DNA of 19,660 bases from an uncultured Atopobium sp. (GTDB lineage: Bacteria > Actinomycetota > Coriobacteriia > Coriobacteriales > Atopobiaceae): the NCBI GenBank assembly GCA_938028565.1, contig CALIZS010000058.1, positions 1 to 19,660 on the forward strand, in the 5' to 3' direction. Numbering within the stretch: position 1 is the first letter of the stretch; each line of letters starts with the position of its first letter. Below the pieces are notes generated by a model. It was not told the origin of the DNA. It did no database searches and worked only from the letters and a program-made list of their open reading frames with translations. Of this stretch, positions 1-7,080 are shown piece after piece. A program made the translations under genes and the position numbers.

Positions 1-495
1 GAGACTAACGTGCGCACGGTCTTCCTGCACGAGCTGTATCCGCAGGCAGAGGGCGTGCCAGACTCCGAGCTTGTCCCGCTGGTAGAGCTAACGTGCCCTG
101 CGAGTGTTACGGACGCCGTGAACGTTGTGGACGCCGACGGCGCCGCGAACGGTGCCGCAGCGGAGCTCACGCCACGTAGCTGGTACTACGCCCTTCTCGA
201 CTATGGTGCGTACCTGAAGAAAACCATTCCCAACCCTTCGCGAAGGTCAAAAAGTCACGTCAAGCAGTCGCGCTTTGAGGGATCTCATCGGCAGAAGCGA
301 GCCGAGCTCTTGCGCGTTCTTCTCGCCCATAAAGATGAGGGAGGAGCGGTGTTCGAGACGCTTCACCAGGAGCTCTGCCAGATTGAGGTCAATGCGGGGC
401 GAGAAACCCTTGATGAGCAGGTTACCCTTGGCTTACTTGAAGAACTTGCGAAGGAAGGCTTTTGTCAGAAAAATGATGAATACTGGATGCCTTAA
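1..495 (+). CDS. MutY-like A/G-specific adenine glycosylase, C-terminal part (5' truncated by the window)
   Basis: The frame is open to the left edge: codons before the first GTG (position 10) read E-T-N and continue into VRTVFLHEL. An ETNVRT-type motif followed by S-W-Y-Y-A-L-L-D-Y-G-A is typical of the C-terminal half of the MutY/HhH-GPD catalytic domain, which removes adenine mispaired with 8-oxoguanine. The conserved Tyr-Gly-Ala helix is followed by PNPSRR and KQSRFEGSHRQKRAE, a pattern I associate with MutY-like proteins lacking the 4Fe-4S cluster: the usual C-x6-C-x2-C-x5-C loop is absent and there is no substitute Cys set. A low-complexity Ala/Asp/Gly-rich insertion occupies roughly 109-174. 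The remaining tail looks like a small winged-helix-like extension. The family call rests on remembered motifs and only the C-terminal 164 residues are visible, so the catalytic HhH/Asp region cannot be checked. Confidence 0.75.
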   Translation, partial: ETNVRTVFLHELYPQAEGVPDSELVPLVELTCPASVTDAVNVVDADGAANGAAAELTPRSWYYALLDYGAYLKKTIPNPSRRSKSHVKQSRFEGSHRQKRAELLRVLLAHKDEGGAVFETLHQELCQIEVNAGRETLDEQVTLGLLEELAKEGFCQKNDEYWMP

Positions 496-500
496 ATGGT

Positions 501-506
501 TATAAT
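501..506 (+). promoter_or_regulatory. Candidate -10 hexamer upstream of the rubrerythrin gene
   Basis: A perfect TATAAT lies just after the stop codon of the MutY-like gene. No convincing -35 at 16-18 bp is visible. If used, transcription would start near 513, upstream of the Fur-like palindrome, giving a leader of about 160 nt before the rubrerythrin start. Confidence 0.35.
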
Positions 507-545
507 TCATAGTGCTGACGAAGGGGTCAGTATATGAGCATAAGT

Positions 546-564
546 GCTAATGATTATCATTTGC
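546..564 (+). promoter_or_regulatory. Fur-family box (metal/peroxide regulator operator) upstream of rubrerythrin
   Basis: The 19-mer GCTAATGATTATCATTTGC contains a perfect 6-1-6 palindrome (AATGAT-T-ATCATT, 549-561) and matches the classical 19-bp Fur box at about 15 of 19 positions. It lies about 110 bp before the rubrerythrin start and downstream of the candidate -10. The position fits repression by a Fur or PerR-type protein, which would couple this oxidative-stress gene to iron or peroxide status. The match is seen directly; the regulator is inferred. Confidence 0.55.
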
Positions 565-672
565 ATTTGTTCACCACAGGTAACACGGCGCTACCCAGGC
601 GCTTAACATCGCGCTTACAAGCGCTTTGACATGCGTTAACGTGCCACTCGTTAACGCGGGAGAGGAGAAAAA

Positions 673-1218
673 ATGGCAGTAGAGTTTGAGAATTCTCAGA
701 CAAAGAAAAACCTCGAGGCAGCTTTTGCTGGTGAGTCCCAGGCTACCAACAAGTACAGCTACTATGCTTCCCAGGCTGCAAAAGATGGTTATCAGCAGAT
801 TTCCAACATTTTTACCGAGACTTCTGGCAACGAGAAGGTTCACGCTAAGCTTTGGTTCAAATATCTCCACGGTGGCAAGATTCCAGAGACTGCAGAGAAC
901 CTTAAGGACGCAGCTGCTGGCGAGAACTACGAGTGGACCACCATGTACGCTGACTTCGCTAAGGTAGCTGAGGAGGAGGGCTTCGCAGAGATCGCTGCTA
1001 AGTTCCGTCTTGTCGGTAACATCGAGAAGACTCACGAGGAGCGCTATCAGAAGCTTCTTGAGCGCGTTGAGTCCGGTGAGGTCTTTGAGCGCGAGGGTGT
1101 TAAGGTCTGGAAGTGCCTCAAGTGCGGTCACCTGCACGTTGGCGCATCTGCACCAAAGGTTTGCCCAGTTTGCGGTCACCCACAGGCATACTTCGAGGAG
1201 CAGTCCCTCAACTACTAA
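673..1218 (+). CDS. rbr: Rubrerythrin
   Basis: A 181-residue non-haem di-iron peroxidase that reduces hydrogen peroxide in the cytoplasm of anaerobes. The N-terminal ferritin-like four-helix domain (about 1-140) carries the expected ligands: E21 in AGESQATNKY, E54-x2-H57, the Glu-containing stretch GENYEW (84-88), and E118-x2-H121. The C-terminal rubredoxin-like domain has four Cys, C148-x2-C151 and C164-x2-C167, for the Fe(SCys)4 centre. Length is normal. The ATG is preceded by a strong Shine-Dalgarno AGAGGAG (661-667) at 5 nt. The gene is monocistronic: a long leader with a Fur-like palindrome lies upstream and a strong hairpin terminator downstream. The smooth codon use suggests high expression. 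Confidence 0.96.
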   Translation: MAVEFENSQTKKNLEAAFAGESQATNKYSYYASQAAKDGYQQISNIFTETSGNEKVHAKLWFKYLHGGKIPETAENLKDAAAGENYEWTTMYADFAKVAEEEGFAEIAAKFRLVGNIEKTHEERYQKLLERVESGEVFEREGVKVWKCLKCGHLHVGASAPKVCPVCGHPQAYFEEQSLNY

Positions 1219-1275
1219 GTTGCAGGTGCTCTGAGCTGCGAAGTCACAGCCTGAAGTTTTAGTACGTTAAAAATG

Positions 1276-1315
1276 TACCCGCCAGCAGGTCATCGGCTTG
1301 CTGGCGGGTATTTTT
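1276..1315 (+). terminator. Rho-independent terminator of rubrerythrin
   Basis: A perfect 12-bp stem (TACCCGCCAGCA at 1276-1287 against TGCTGGCGGGTA at 1299-1310), an 11-nt loop and a run of five T (1311-1315). It lies about 60 bp after the rubrerythrin stop codon. Confidence 0.92.
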
Positions 1316-1379
1316 GTGTGTGGACGTTGCGGTGAGATTGGGTTTCTCGCTATATGTTCGGTGCGCGCCTAATTTCATC

Positions 1380-1471
1380 AAAGAATCTGTAAATTTTGCC
1401 TAAAAATGTAAAAGAATCGGTGGATTTGCCTGATTTTGTTAAAGAATCTGTACCTCAAATACAGATTCTTT
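1380..1471. repeat. Three ~30-bp direct repeats ending in a 12-bp inverted repeat
   Basis: AAAGAATCTGT-like units begin at 1380, 1411 and 1441. Units 1 and 2 also share a TTTGCCT core. The third unit is followed by its own inverted copy: AAAGAATCTGTA (1441-1452), a 7-nt loop, then TACAGATTCTTT (1460-1471). The hairpin lies downstream of both rubrerythrin (plus) and nth (minus). It lacks a clean T-run, so it is not an obvious terminator. No ORF with a ribosome binding site overlaps it. Confidence 0.7.
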
Positions 1472-1501
1472 GCACTTTTCAGGCGCGCAATGGCAAGAGC
1501 G

Positions 1502-1551
1502 CGCCTGGCGAGAAACCCGTGCACTCGAGACGCCTGGCGAGAAACCCGTGC
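1502..1551. repeat. Two exact 21-bp direct repeats (period 29)
   Basis: The sequence CCTGGCGAGAAACCCGTGC, plus two further identical bases 5', occurs at 1502-1522 and again at 1531-1551, separated by 8 bp. Both copies carry TGGCGAGAAACCC, a word that recurs elsewhere in the window. They lie between nth and the rubrerythrin terminator, with no coding function visible. Confidence 0.8.
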
Positions 1552-1592
1552 GTTCGCAGCTCAGTGCCAGGCCAGCGTACCGGGCTCCGCGC

Positions 1593-2264
1593 TTACCCCT
1601 TGAACCAGCGATTAGGCTGCTCGTAGGAGGGGCAGATGTCGCTCATGGGACAACCGATGCACTTGGGGTTGCGAGCGGTGCAGGTTTCTCGCCCAAAGTG
1701 AATCCACTCTTCGTTGACGTCTTTCCAGAGCTCGTGGGGGAGAAGTGCGAGCAGGTCCTTCTCGGCAGCCAGCGGCGTGGAAGCCGAGCTCAGACGCATG
1801 CGCTTGGAGATCCTGTACACGTGCGTGTCCACCGCGATGCCGTCGACCACGTCAAACATCTTGTTGAGCACGATGTTTGCGGTCTTTCGACCAACGCCCG
1901 GGAGCGTGACCAGGTCTTCCATGGTGCCCGGAACTTCTCCACCGTACTCCGTCAGCAGAATTTGCGCCGTCTCTACGCAGTGCTTGGCCTTTGCGCGCCA
2001 GAAGCCGATGGTCTGGATGACCTCTCCGACCTCGACAGCATTGGCGGCCGCCATGGAAGGCGCGTCTGGCCAGCGACGGAACAGCTCGGGAGTGACTTTA
2101 TTTACGGCTGCGTCAGTAGTTTGCGCCGAAAGCATAACGCTGATGAGCAGGGTAAACGCGTCGTGGTAATCCAGCGCGCTCTGGACGCTTGGATAGAGCT
2201 CGTGCATGCGTCGGCACAGCTCAATACCGCGTTCTACCTTGACTTTCTTTGATTCTCTGGGCAT
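1593..2264 (-). CDS. nth: Endonuclease III (bifunctional DNA glycosylase / AP lyase)
   Basis: A 223-residue base-excision-repair enzyme for oxidised pyrimidines and abasic sites. The helix-hairpin-helix motif LPGVGRKTAN (121-130) contains the catalytic Lys (K127), and VDTHVYR (145-151) contains the catalytic Asp (D146). The C-terminal cluster motif C195-x6-C202-x2-C205-x5-C211 for the 4Fe-4S cluster is intact. Length is normal. The ATG has an AGGAGAGG Shine-Dalgarno (2268-2275). It is transcribed divergently from mfd, from a shared intergenic region of about 270 bp. The repeat-rich interval 1320-1592 lies immediately downstream. Confidence 0.96.
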   Translation of the reverse strand: MPRESKKVKVERGIELCRRMHELYPSVQSALDYHDAFTLLISVMLSAQTTDAAVNKVTPELFRRWPDAPSMAAANAVEVGEVIQTIGFWRAKAKHCVETAQILLTEYGGEVPGTMEDLVTLPGVGRKTANIVLNKMFDVVDGIAVDTHVYRISKRMRLSSASTPLAAEKDLLALLPHELWKDVNEEWIHFGRETCTARNPKCIGCPMSDICPSYEQPNRWFKG

Positions 2265-2336
2265 AACCTCTCCTCAATTCCTTCTATGTGTACCCAGTAT
2301 GTAGTTACGTTATCACGTGAGGCGAGAATAGCAAAA

Positions 2337-2353
2337 TAGCTGCATAACAGCTA
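2337..2353. promoter_or_regulatory. Inverted repeat between nth and mfd
   Basis: TAGCTG - 5 nt - CAGCTA forms a perfect 6-bp dyad in the divergent nth/mfd intergenic region, the AT-rich part where promoters would be expected. It could be an operator. It does not match the LexA box pattern I know for Gram-positive bacteria. Confidence 0.3.
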
Positions 2354-2531
2354 CAATAACAGCCCAATTGAAAAGTTATCAAACCTGCGCTTGTGCGGCG
2401 GACGTCGCTGGCAAGCGCGTAGGACGTCGCGGTAAGCGTACGGCGTGGCCGCACGACGCGCCTCGTCCAGTAAGGTTTGGTGTAACCCGCATGCGTTTGC
2501 ATGTGGGTTTAGCGGCATGGCGGGAGACTGT

Positions 2532-5500
2532 GTGTTTATCAATAGAGTTGCAGCTCAACTACTGAGCGCACCCGAGCTAGAGAAGCTGAAGCGAGAGCTT
2601 TCGCGCGGATCAGACGCCACGCTGTCCCTCTCGCAAAGCGCTCGTCCGCTGATGCTGGCTGCACTTTGGGCGCAAAATCCCCGCCCATGCCTGCTGGTTG
2701 TCGCAGGAGAGGATGCCGCGGACCGCACGGCGCGCTCCCTTGCTGCGTGGCTGGGCAACGACGCCGTGCTGCGCTATCCCAACCGCAAGGATCGCCCCTG
2801 GTCGGATACCACGCCAGACGATGCCCTTATTGGAGCTAGGTGCCGTGCCATCGCCAAGCTCTCCGCTGGCGAGAATGTCATTGTGGTTGCAAGTGCTCAC
2901 GCGCTGATGCGCAGAGTTCCCCCTGTTGGTTCGGGCTATTTTCTACCTGCAACGTTCACCGTTGGCGACGACGTTCCCTTTGAGGATGTGGCCTCGCTGC
3001 TCGTGGGCATGGGATACGCCGATACAGGAGAGATGGATGCGCCAGGTACCTTCCACATTCACGGTGATACGGTTGATATCTTCCCAGCTCAAGCTACAAG
3101 CCCTGTACGCATTGAGTTCTTCGGAGACGAGATTGACCGCATCAGGCGCATGGTGGCAGCAACCGGGCAGACTATCGGTGCCATTGATGAGGTAACCGTT
3201 GCCCCAGCTAGAGAACTTGCGTTTACCAAAGAAACCATCCGTCGCGCAGAAGAAGCGCTCTACACGCGTGCGCAAGAAAACTCTGCACTTGCTGCTGACC
3301 TGGAGCTTATTCAGCGCGGAGCTCAGGCTCCTGCTCTTGAGCGCTATCTGCCTGTGCTGTACGGAGGCTCTGCCAGCCCACTTGAGCACATCTCTTCAGA
3401 GACGCTGGTAGTTCTTGCAGAGCCACGCTCGCTGTTTGATGATTGCCAGCGTGCCTTTGACGAAATTTCTGCATCCGCAACAGCATCAAAAGTGAAACTA
3501 GATGGTCTGTATACAGACCCCAAGGCTATGGACTTTGGCTCGCAGCAACGCTTGTCCTTTTCGTCACTTCTACGTACGGGAGCTGCGGTAACGTCGGAGC
3601 TTTCTGTGGTGCAGCCGTCTATTGCAGGCTCGGACACAAAGCTTTTGGGTCGCGTAAGGCAGCTGGTGCAAGACCGGGATGCCGTGGTATTTGCGGTTCC
3701 AGACCGTGCCGCTCGAGAGCACCTCAAGTTGCTTTTCTCGGATGAGTCCATTCCGTTTGAGGAGTCGCTGGGTACGGCGCTTGAAAACGAGCCTGATCAA
3801 AACGGTGCTTATGCGCCACTCAAGCGTGGCCGCGTCACGTTTACCGACGCACCTGTTCCCGCCGGAATCATTATCCCTACAGCTAATCTAGCAGTGCTTT
3901 CTGTCTCGGACTTGACGGCCAGAAGTGCGCGCAACAAGAAGCGCTCCAAACGTATTGACCCCACAACGGTGACGTTCCCGTTTAAGCCGGGAGACTACGT
4001 TGTCCACGCAACGCACGGTATTGCGCACTTTACCGCTATTGTGCGTCAAGAAGTTGCAGGTAGAGAGCGTGATTACTTCCTGCTTGAGTATGCCAATGAC
4101 GATAAACTCTATGTGCCCCTGGAGCAGGTTGACCGCATCACGCGCTATGTGGGACCCGACGGCAACAATCCGCGCCTTACCAGGCTTAACACAGCGGATT
4201 GGTCGCGCGCTACTAACAAGGCAAGAAAGTCTGCTAAGAAACTGGCGTTTGACCTGGTAGACCTCTACACGCGCCGCGCTTCAGTGCCGGGCTATGCGTT
4301 CTCGCTGGACACTCCCGCTCAGGAGGAGATGGAATCCAGCTTCCCGTATCAGCTGACGCCAGACCAAGAAAGCGCTGTTGCAGACATTAAACTGGACATG
4401 GAAGCGCGCAAGCCAATGGACCGCCTGCTTTGCGGTGACGTGGGCTTTGGCAAGACAGAGGTGGCGCTGAGAGCTGCATTTAAGGCGTGCCAGGATGCTC
4501 GTCAGGTTATGATTTTGTGCCCAACTACCATCTTGGCTCAGCAGCACTACGAGACGTTTTTCTCGCGATTTGCTCCGTTTGATTTGAAGGTAAGCGTGCT
4601 TTCACGTTTTGTGACTCCGGCTCAGCAGCGAAAGGCACTTGAAGGATTTGCAGACGGAACCGTAGATGTGCTGGTAGGAACACATAGGCTACTTTCCGCA
4701 GACGTGAATCCACACGATTTGGGTTTGGTTATTATCGACGAGGAGCAGCGCTTTGGTGTTCAGCACAAAGAGCAGCTCAAGAATATGCGTGAGCAGGTAG
4801 ACGTGCTGACACTTTCGGCAACGCCTATTCCACGCACCATGCAGATGGCCATGAGTGGCGTGCGTGACATGAGTCTGATTCTGACGCCGCCACCTGGCAG
4901 AAAGCCTGTTCAGGTGATGGTGGGCGAGTACAACCCGGATCTTGTTTCCGCAGCTATTAGAAGTGAGCTGGAGCGAGAAGGACAGGTGTACTACGTGTCC
5001 AATCGTGTGACCACTATTGATGAGGCAGTGGCTCGCGTGGAGGAGGCCGCGCCGGAGGCCCGCGTGGGTGTGGCACATGGCCAGATGAGCGCTCGTGAGG
5101 TAGAAAACGTCATGCTTGCCTTCCAGGAACACGAGATTGACGTGTTGGTGGCCACCACCATCATTGAGTCCGGCATTGACAACTCGCACACTAACACGCT
5201 GATTATCGAGGACTCTCAGCGCCTGGGACTGGCTCAGTTGTACCAGCTCAAGGGCCGTGTTGGTCGCGGTAGGCAGCAGGCGTACGCGTACTTTATGTTC
5301 CCAGCAGAGTTGCCGCTGACGGAAGAGGCAACCGAGCGTCTGACTGCAATCAACGAGTTCCAGGATTTGGGCAGTGGCATGCGTATTGCTATGCGTGACC
5401 TTGAGATTAGAGGCGCCGGCTCCCTTATGGGCGCTGAGCAGCACGGAAACCTTTCCAGCGTTGGCTTTGACCTCTTTACGCAGATGCTGGGCGAGGCAGT

Positions 5501-5975
5501 TGCTGAGGCTCGCGGTGAGTCCGCTGAGCTGGAGCAGGCTGAGGTGACCATCAATCTACCTGCTGATTTCTATCTTGATGAGGACTATCTGCCAGAGGTT
5601 GATCGACGCGTTCTGGTATATCGCCGTCTTGCCGCAGCTACAGAGCTTTCTGATGTTGATGCCCTGCAGCAAGATACCGAGAATAACTTTGGCGCCCTGC
5701 CGCTTGCGGGTAAGAACTTGTTTGATCGTACCCGCGTACGCATCCGCGCGCAGCGTTTGGGCGCAACGTCAGTAAGCCTGACAAATGGACGTCTGGTATA
5801 TCTGGGCGTAGAAATTCCTCGCGAACAAGCTCTCAAGTTGAAGGGTCGCGGTGCTATTGTGTATCCAAAGACGCATAAACTGGCGTATCCGTTCCATCGC
5901 AATGAAGAACAGCTGATGCCCGCTGCCTTAGGAGTTCTTGAAGAGCTTGGCGGCGACGACGAGGTTGAGGAGTAA
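2532..5975 (+). CDS. mfd: Transcription-repair coupling factor Mfd
   Basis: An ATP-dependent translocase that removes stalled RNA polymerase and recruits UvrA to lesions. The N-terminal UvrB-like domains include the HIHGDTVDIFPA region. The CarD-like RNA-polymerase-interaction domain starts near FKPGDYVVHATHG (about residue 484, numbering from the GTG). The RecG-like motor has Walker A GDVGFGKTE (about 635), Walker B DEEQRFG (about 736) and SATPIPRT (about 761), followed by helicase domain 2 with GRVGRGRQQAYAY and the C-terminal TRCF domain. I place the start at GTG 2532, which has GGGAG (2522-2526) 5 nt upstream. ATG 2517 and GTG 2445 are in frame but have poor ribosome binding sites and add residues unlike Mfd. 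The product is about 1147 aa, a normal length. The next gene starts 3 nt after the stop codon. Confidence 0.97.
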   Translation: MFINRVAAQLLSAPELEKLKRELSRGSDATLSLSQSARPLMLAALWAQNPRPCLLVVAGEDAADRTARSLAAWLGNDAVLRYPNRKDRPWSDTTPDDALIGARCRAIAKLSAGENVIVVASAHALMRRVPPVGSGYFLPATFTVGDDVPFEDVASLLVGMGYADTGEMDAPGTFHIHGDTVDIFPAQATSPVRIEFFGDEIDRIRRMVAATGQTIGAIDEVTVAPARELAFTKETIRRAEEALYTRAQENSALAADLELIQRGAQAPALERYLPVLYGGSASPLEHISSETLVVLAEPRSLFDDCQRAFDEISASATASKVKLDGLYTDPKAMDFGSQQRLSFSSLLRTGAAVTSELSVVQPSIAGSDTKLLGRVRQLVQDRDAVVFAVPDRAAREHLKLLFSDESIPFEESLGTALENEPDQNGAYAPLKRGRVTFTDAPVPAGIIIPTANLAVLSVSDLTARSARNKKRSKRIDPTTVTFPFKPGDYVVHATHGIAHFTAIVRQEVAGRERDYFLLEYANDDKLYVPLEQVDRITRYVGPDGNNPRLTRLNTADWSRATNKARKSAKKLAFDLVDLYTRRASVPGYAFSLDTPAQEEMESSFPYQLTPDQESAVADIKLDMEARKPMDRLLCGDVGFGKTEVALRAAFKACQDARQVMILCPTTILAQQHYETFFSRFAPFDLKVSVLSRFVTPAQQRKALEGFADGTVDVLVGTHRLLSADVNPHDLGLVIIDEEQRFGVQHKEQLKNMREQVDVLTLSATPIPRTMQMAMSGVRDMSLILTPPPGRKPVQVMVGEYNPDLVSAAIRSELEREGQVYYVSNRVTTIDEAVARVEEAAPEARVGVAHGQMSAREVENVMLAFQEHEIDVLVATTIIESGIDNSHTNTLIIEDSQRLGLAQLYQLKGRVGRGRQQAYAYFMFPAELPLTEEATERLTAINEFQDLGSGMRIAMRDLEIRGAGSLMGAEQHGNLSSVGFDLFTQMLGEAVAEARGESAELEQAEVTINLPADFYLDEDYLPEVDRRVLVYRRLAAATELSDVDALQQDTENNFGALPLAGKNLFDRTRVRIRAQRLGATSVSLTNGRLVYLGVEIPREQALKLKGRGAIVYPKTHKLAYPFHRNEEQLMPAALGVLEELGGDDEVEE

Positions 5976-5977
5976 AT

Positions 5978-7075
5978 ATGAGCAAAACAGCAGTTCAGAC
6001 GTCACAGAACGCCGCGACCGCCGCACAGAACGTTGCGTGCGCCGCACAGAACGTTGCGTGCGCCGCAGGGACCGCCGCCGTTGACACCATCTTTGCCGCA
6101 CCACACCTCAGGTGGGGTGTTATTGGCTGCGGAGTCATTGCAAATCAGATGGCAGAGGCGCTGGCTTCGGTTGGTAGAACCATTGACGGCGTAGCTAATA
6201 GGACACAGGAGAAGGCCGTCGCGTTTGCACAAAAACACCACGTCAAGCGCGTGTATGACAGCATCGACGATCTTCTCGCCAGCGACGAGATTGACGCGGT
6301 GTATCTGACCACGCCTCACAATACGCACATCATCTACCTGCGCAAAGCACTTCAGGCGGGCAAGCATGTGCTGTGCGAGAAGTCCATTACGCTCAACTCG
6401 GCTGAGTTGCTTGAGGCCGAAGAACTTGCACGTCAAAACGGTGTTCAGCTCATGGACGCCTGTACCATTTTGCACATGCCACTCTACAAAGAGCTGGTTA
6501 GCCGCGTGGAGGCGGGCGAGTTTGGTCCAGTCAACCTGATTCAGGAGAATTTTGGCAGCTACAAAGAGTTTGACATGGAGAATCGCTTCTTCAATCCCAA
6601 GCTTGCCGGTGGCGCCCTTCTGGACATTGGCGTCTATTCGCTGACACTGGCGCGTCTTTTCTTGAAGAGCCAGCCTCATGACGTGCTCTCCATGATGAAT
6701 CCGGCTCCTACCGGCGTTGATCAGACGGACGGCATTTTGCTCAGAAACGCCGAGGGTCAGATGGTTGTTTTGGCGCTGACGCTCCACTCTAAGCAGCCAA
6801 AACGAGCCATGATTTCCGCTGATAAAGCCTTCATTGAGATTATGGAGTACCCACGCGCCGACGTTGCCTCCATTACGTGGACTGACGACGGCAAGCAGGA
6901 GAAAGTCCAGGTGGGCCGCACAGCTGATGCTCTGGCGTACGTGCTGGCAGATCTAGAGGCCGCTGTTTCAGGAGATGCTTCTGCTCAGGCGCAGCTTGAG
7001 GTTTCCAAAGACGTTATGGAGCTTATGACCGGCCTGCGCAACGACTGGAATTTCCTGTACCCCGAGGAGCAATAA
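5978..7075 (+). CDS. Gfo/Idh/MocA family NAD(P)-dependent oxidoreductase
   Basis: A 365-residue predicted dehydrogenase of unknown substrate. The N-terminal Rossmann fold has GVIGCGVIA (48-56), followed by the family's TTPHNTHI turn (111-118) and CEKS (133-136), where K135 is the usual catalytic Lys and Ser replaces the more common Pro. The C-terminal substrate domain carries GGALLDIGVY (211-220). The first ~43 residues before LRWGVIG are unusual and Ala-rich. They contain an exact 21-bp tandem duplication (6020-6040 and 6041-6061) encoding AAQNVAC twice. The ATG has a GAGGAG Shine-Dalgarno overlapping the end of mfd, so it is translationally coupled to mfd and followed 5 nt later by mazG. 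The substrate (sugar, inositol or dihydrodiol type) cannot be deduced. Confidence 0.9.
   Translation: MSKTAVQTSQNAATAAQNVACAAQNVACAAGTAAVDTIFAAPHLRWGVIGCGVIANQMAEALASVGRTIDGVANRTQEKAVAFAQKHHVKRVYDSIDDLLASDEIDAVYLTTPHNTHIIYLRKALQAGKHVLCEKSITLNSAELLEAEELARQNGVQLMDACTILHMPLYKELVSRVEAGEFGPVNLIQENFGSYKEFDMENRFFNPKLAGGALLDIGVYSLTLARLFLKSQPHDVLSMMNPAPTGVDQTDGILLRNAEGQMVVLALTLHSKQPKRAMISADKAFIEIMEYPRADVASITWTDDGKQEKVQVGRTADALAYVLADLEAAVSGDASAQAQLEVSKDVMELMTGLRNDWNFLYPEEQ
6020..6061 (+). repeat. 21-bp in-frame tandem duplication
   Basis: Two identical, directly adjacent 21-bp copies (6020-6040, 6041-6061), each encoding a seven-residue Ala-Gln-Asn-Val-Ala-Cys-type unit in the N-terminal extension of the Gfo/Idh protein. 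This looks like slippage-type expansion outside the folded domain. Confidence 0.85.
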
Positions 7076-7080
7076 ATTAC

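Noticed and set aside
133..136. CEKS in place of CEKP in the Gfo/Idh protein as a sign of an inactive enzyme (residue numbers, gene at 5978-7075)
   Set aside because: The catalytic Lys is kept, and members of this family with Ser or Ala after the Lys are common, so inactivity cannot be concluded.
1380..1471. Possible CRISPR array
   Set aside because: Only three degenerate units, no constant repeat with distinct spacers of equal length, and no cas genes.
1441..1471. The AAAGAATCTGTA hairpin as terminator of nth
   Set aside because: The stem is AT-rich and neither strand has a clean T-run directly after it. It is listed as a repeat instead.
1470..2252. A 260-codon plus-strand ORF opposite nth
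   Set aside because: It is the antisense shadow of nth, whose protein has all catalytic and cluster residues. The shadow has no ribosome binding site or recognisable domain.
4689..5444. A 251-codon minus-strand ORF inside mfd
   Set aside because: It lies entirely opposite the Mfd motor domains. It is His/Leu-rich, typical of a reversed coding strand, and has no start signal.
6002..6787. A 261-codon minus-strand ORF inside the Gfo/Idh gene
   Set aside because: Antisense shadow. The plus-strand protein shows clear family motifs, while the reverse one is low complexity where it overlaps the tandem duplication.
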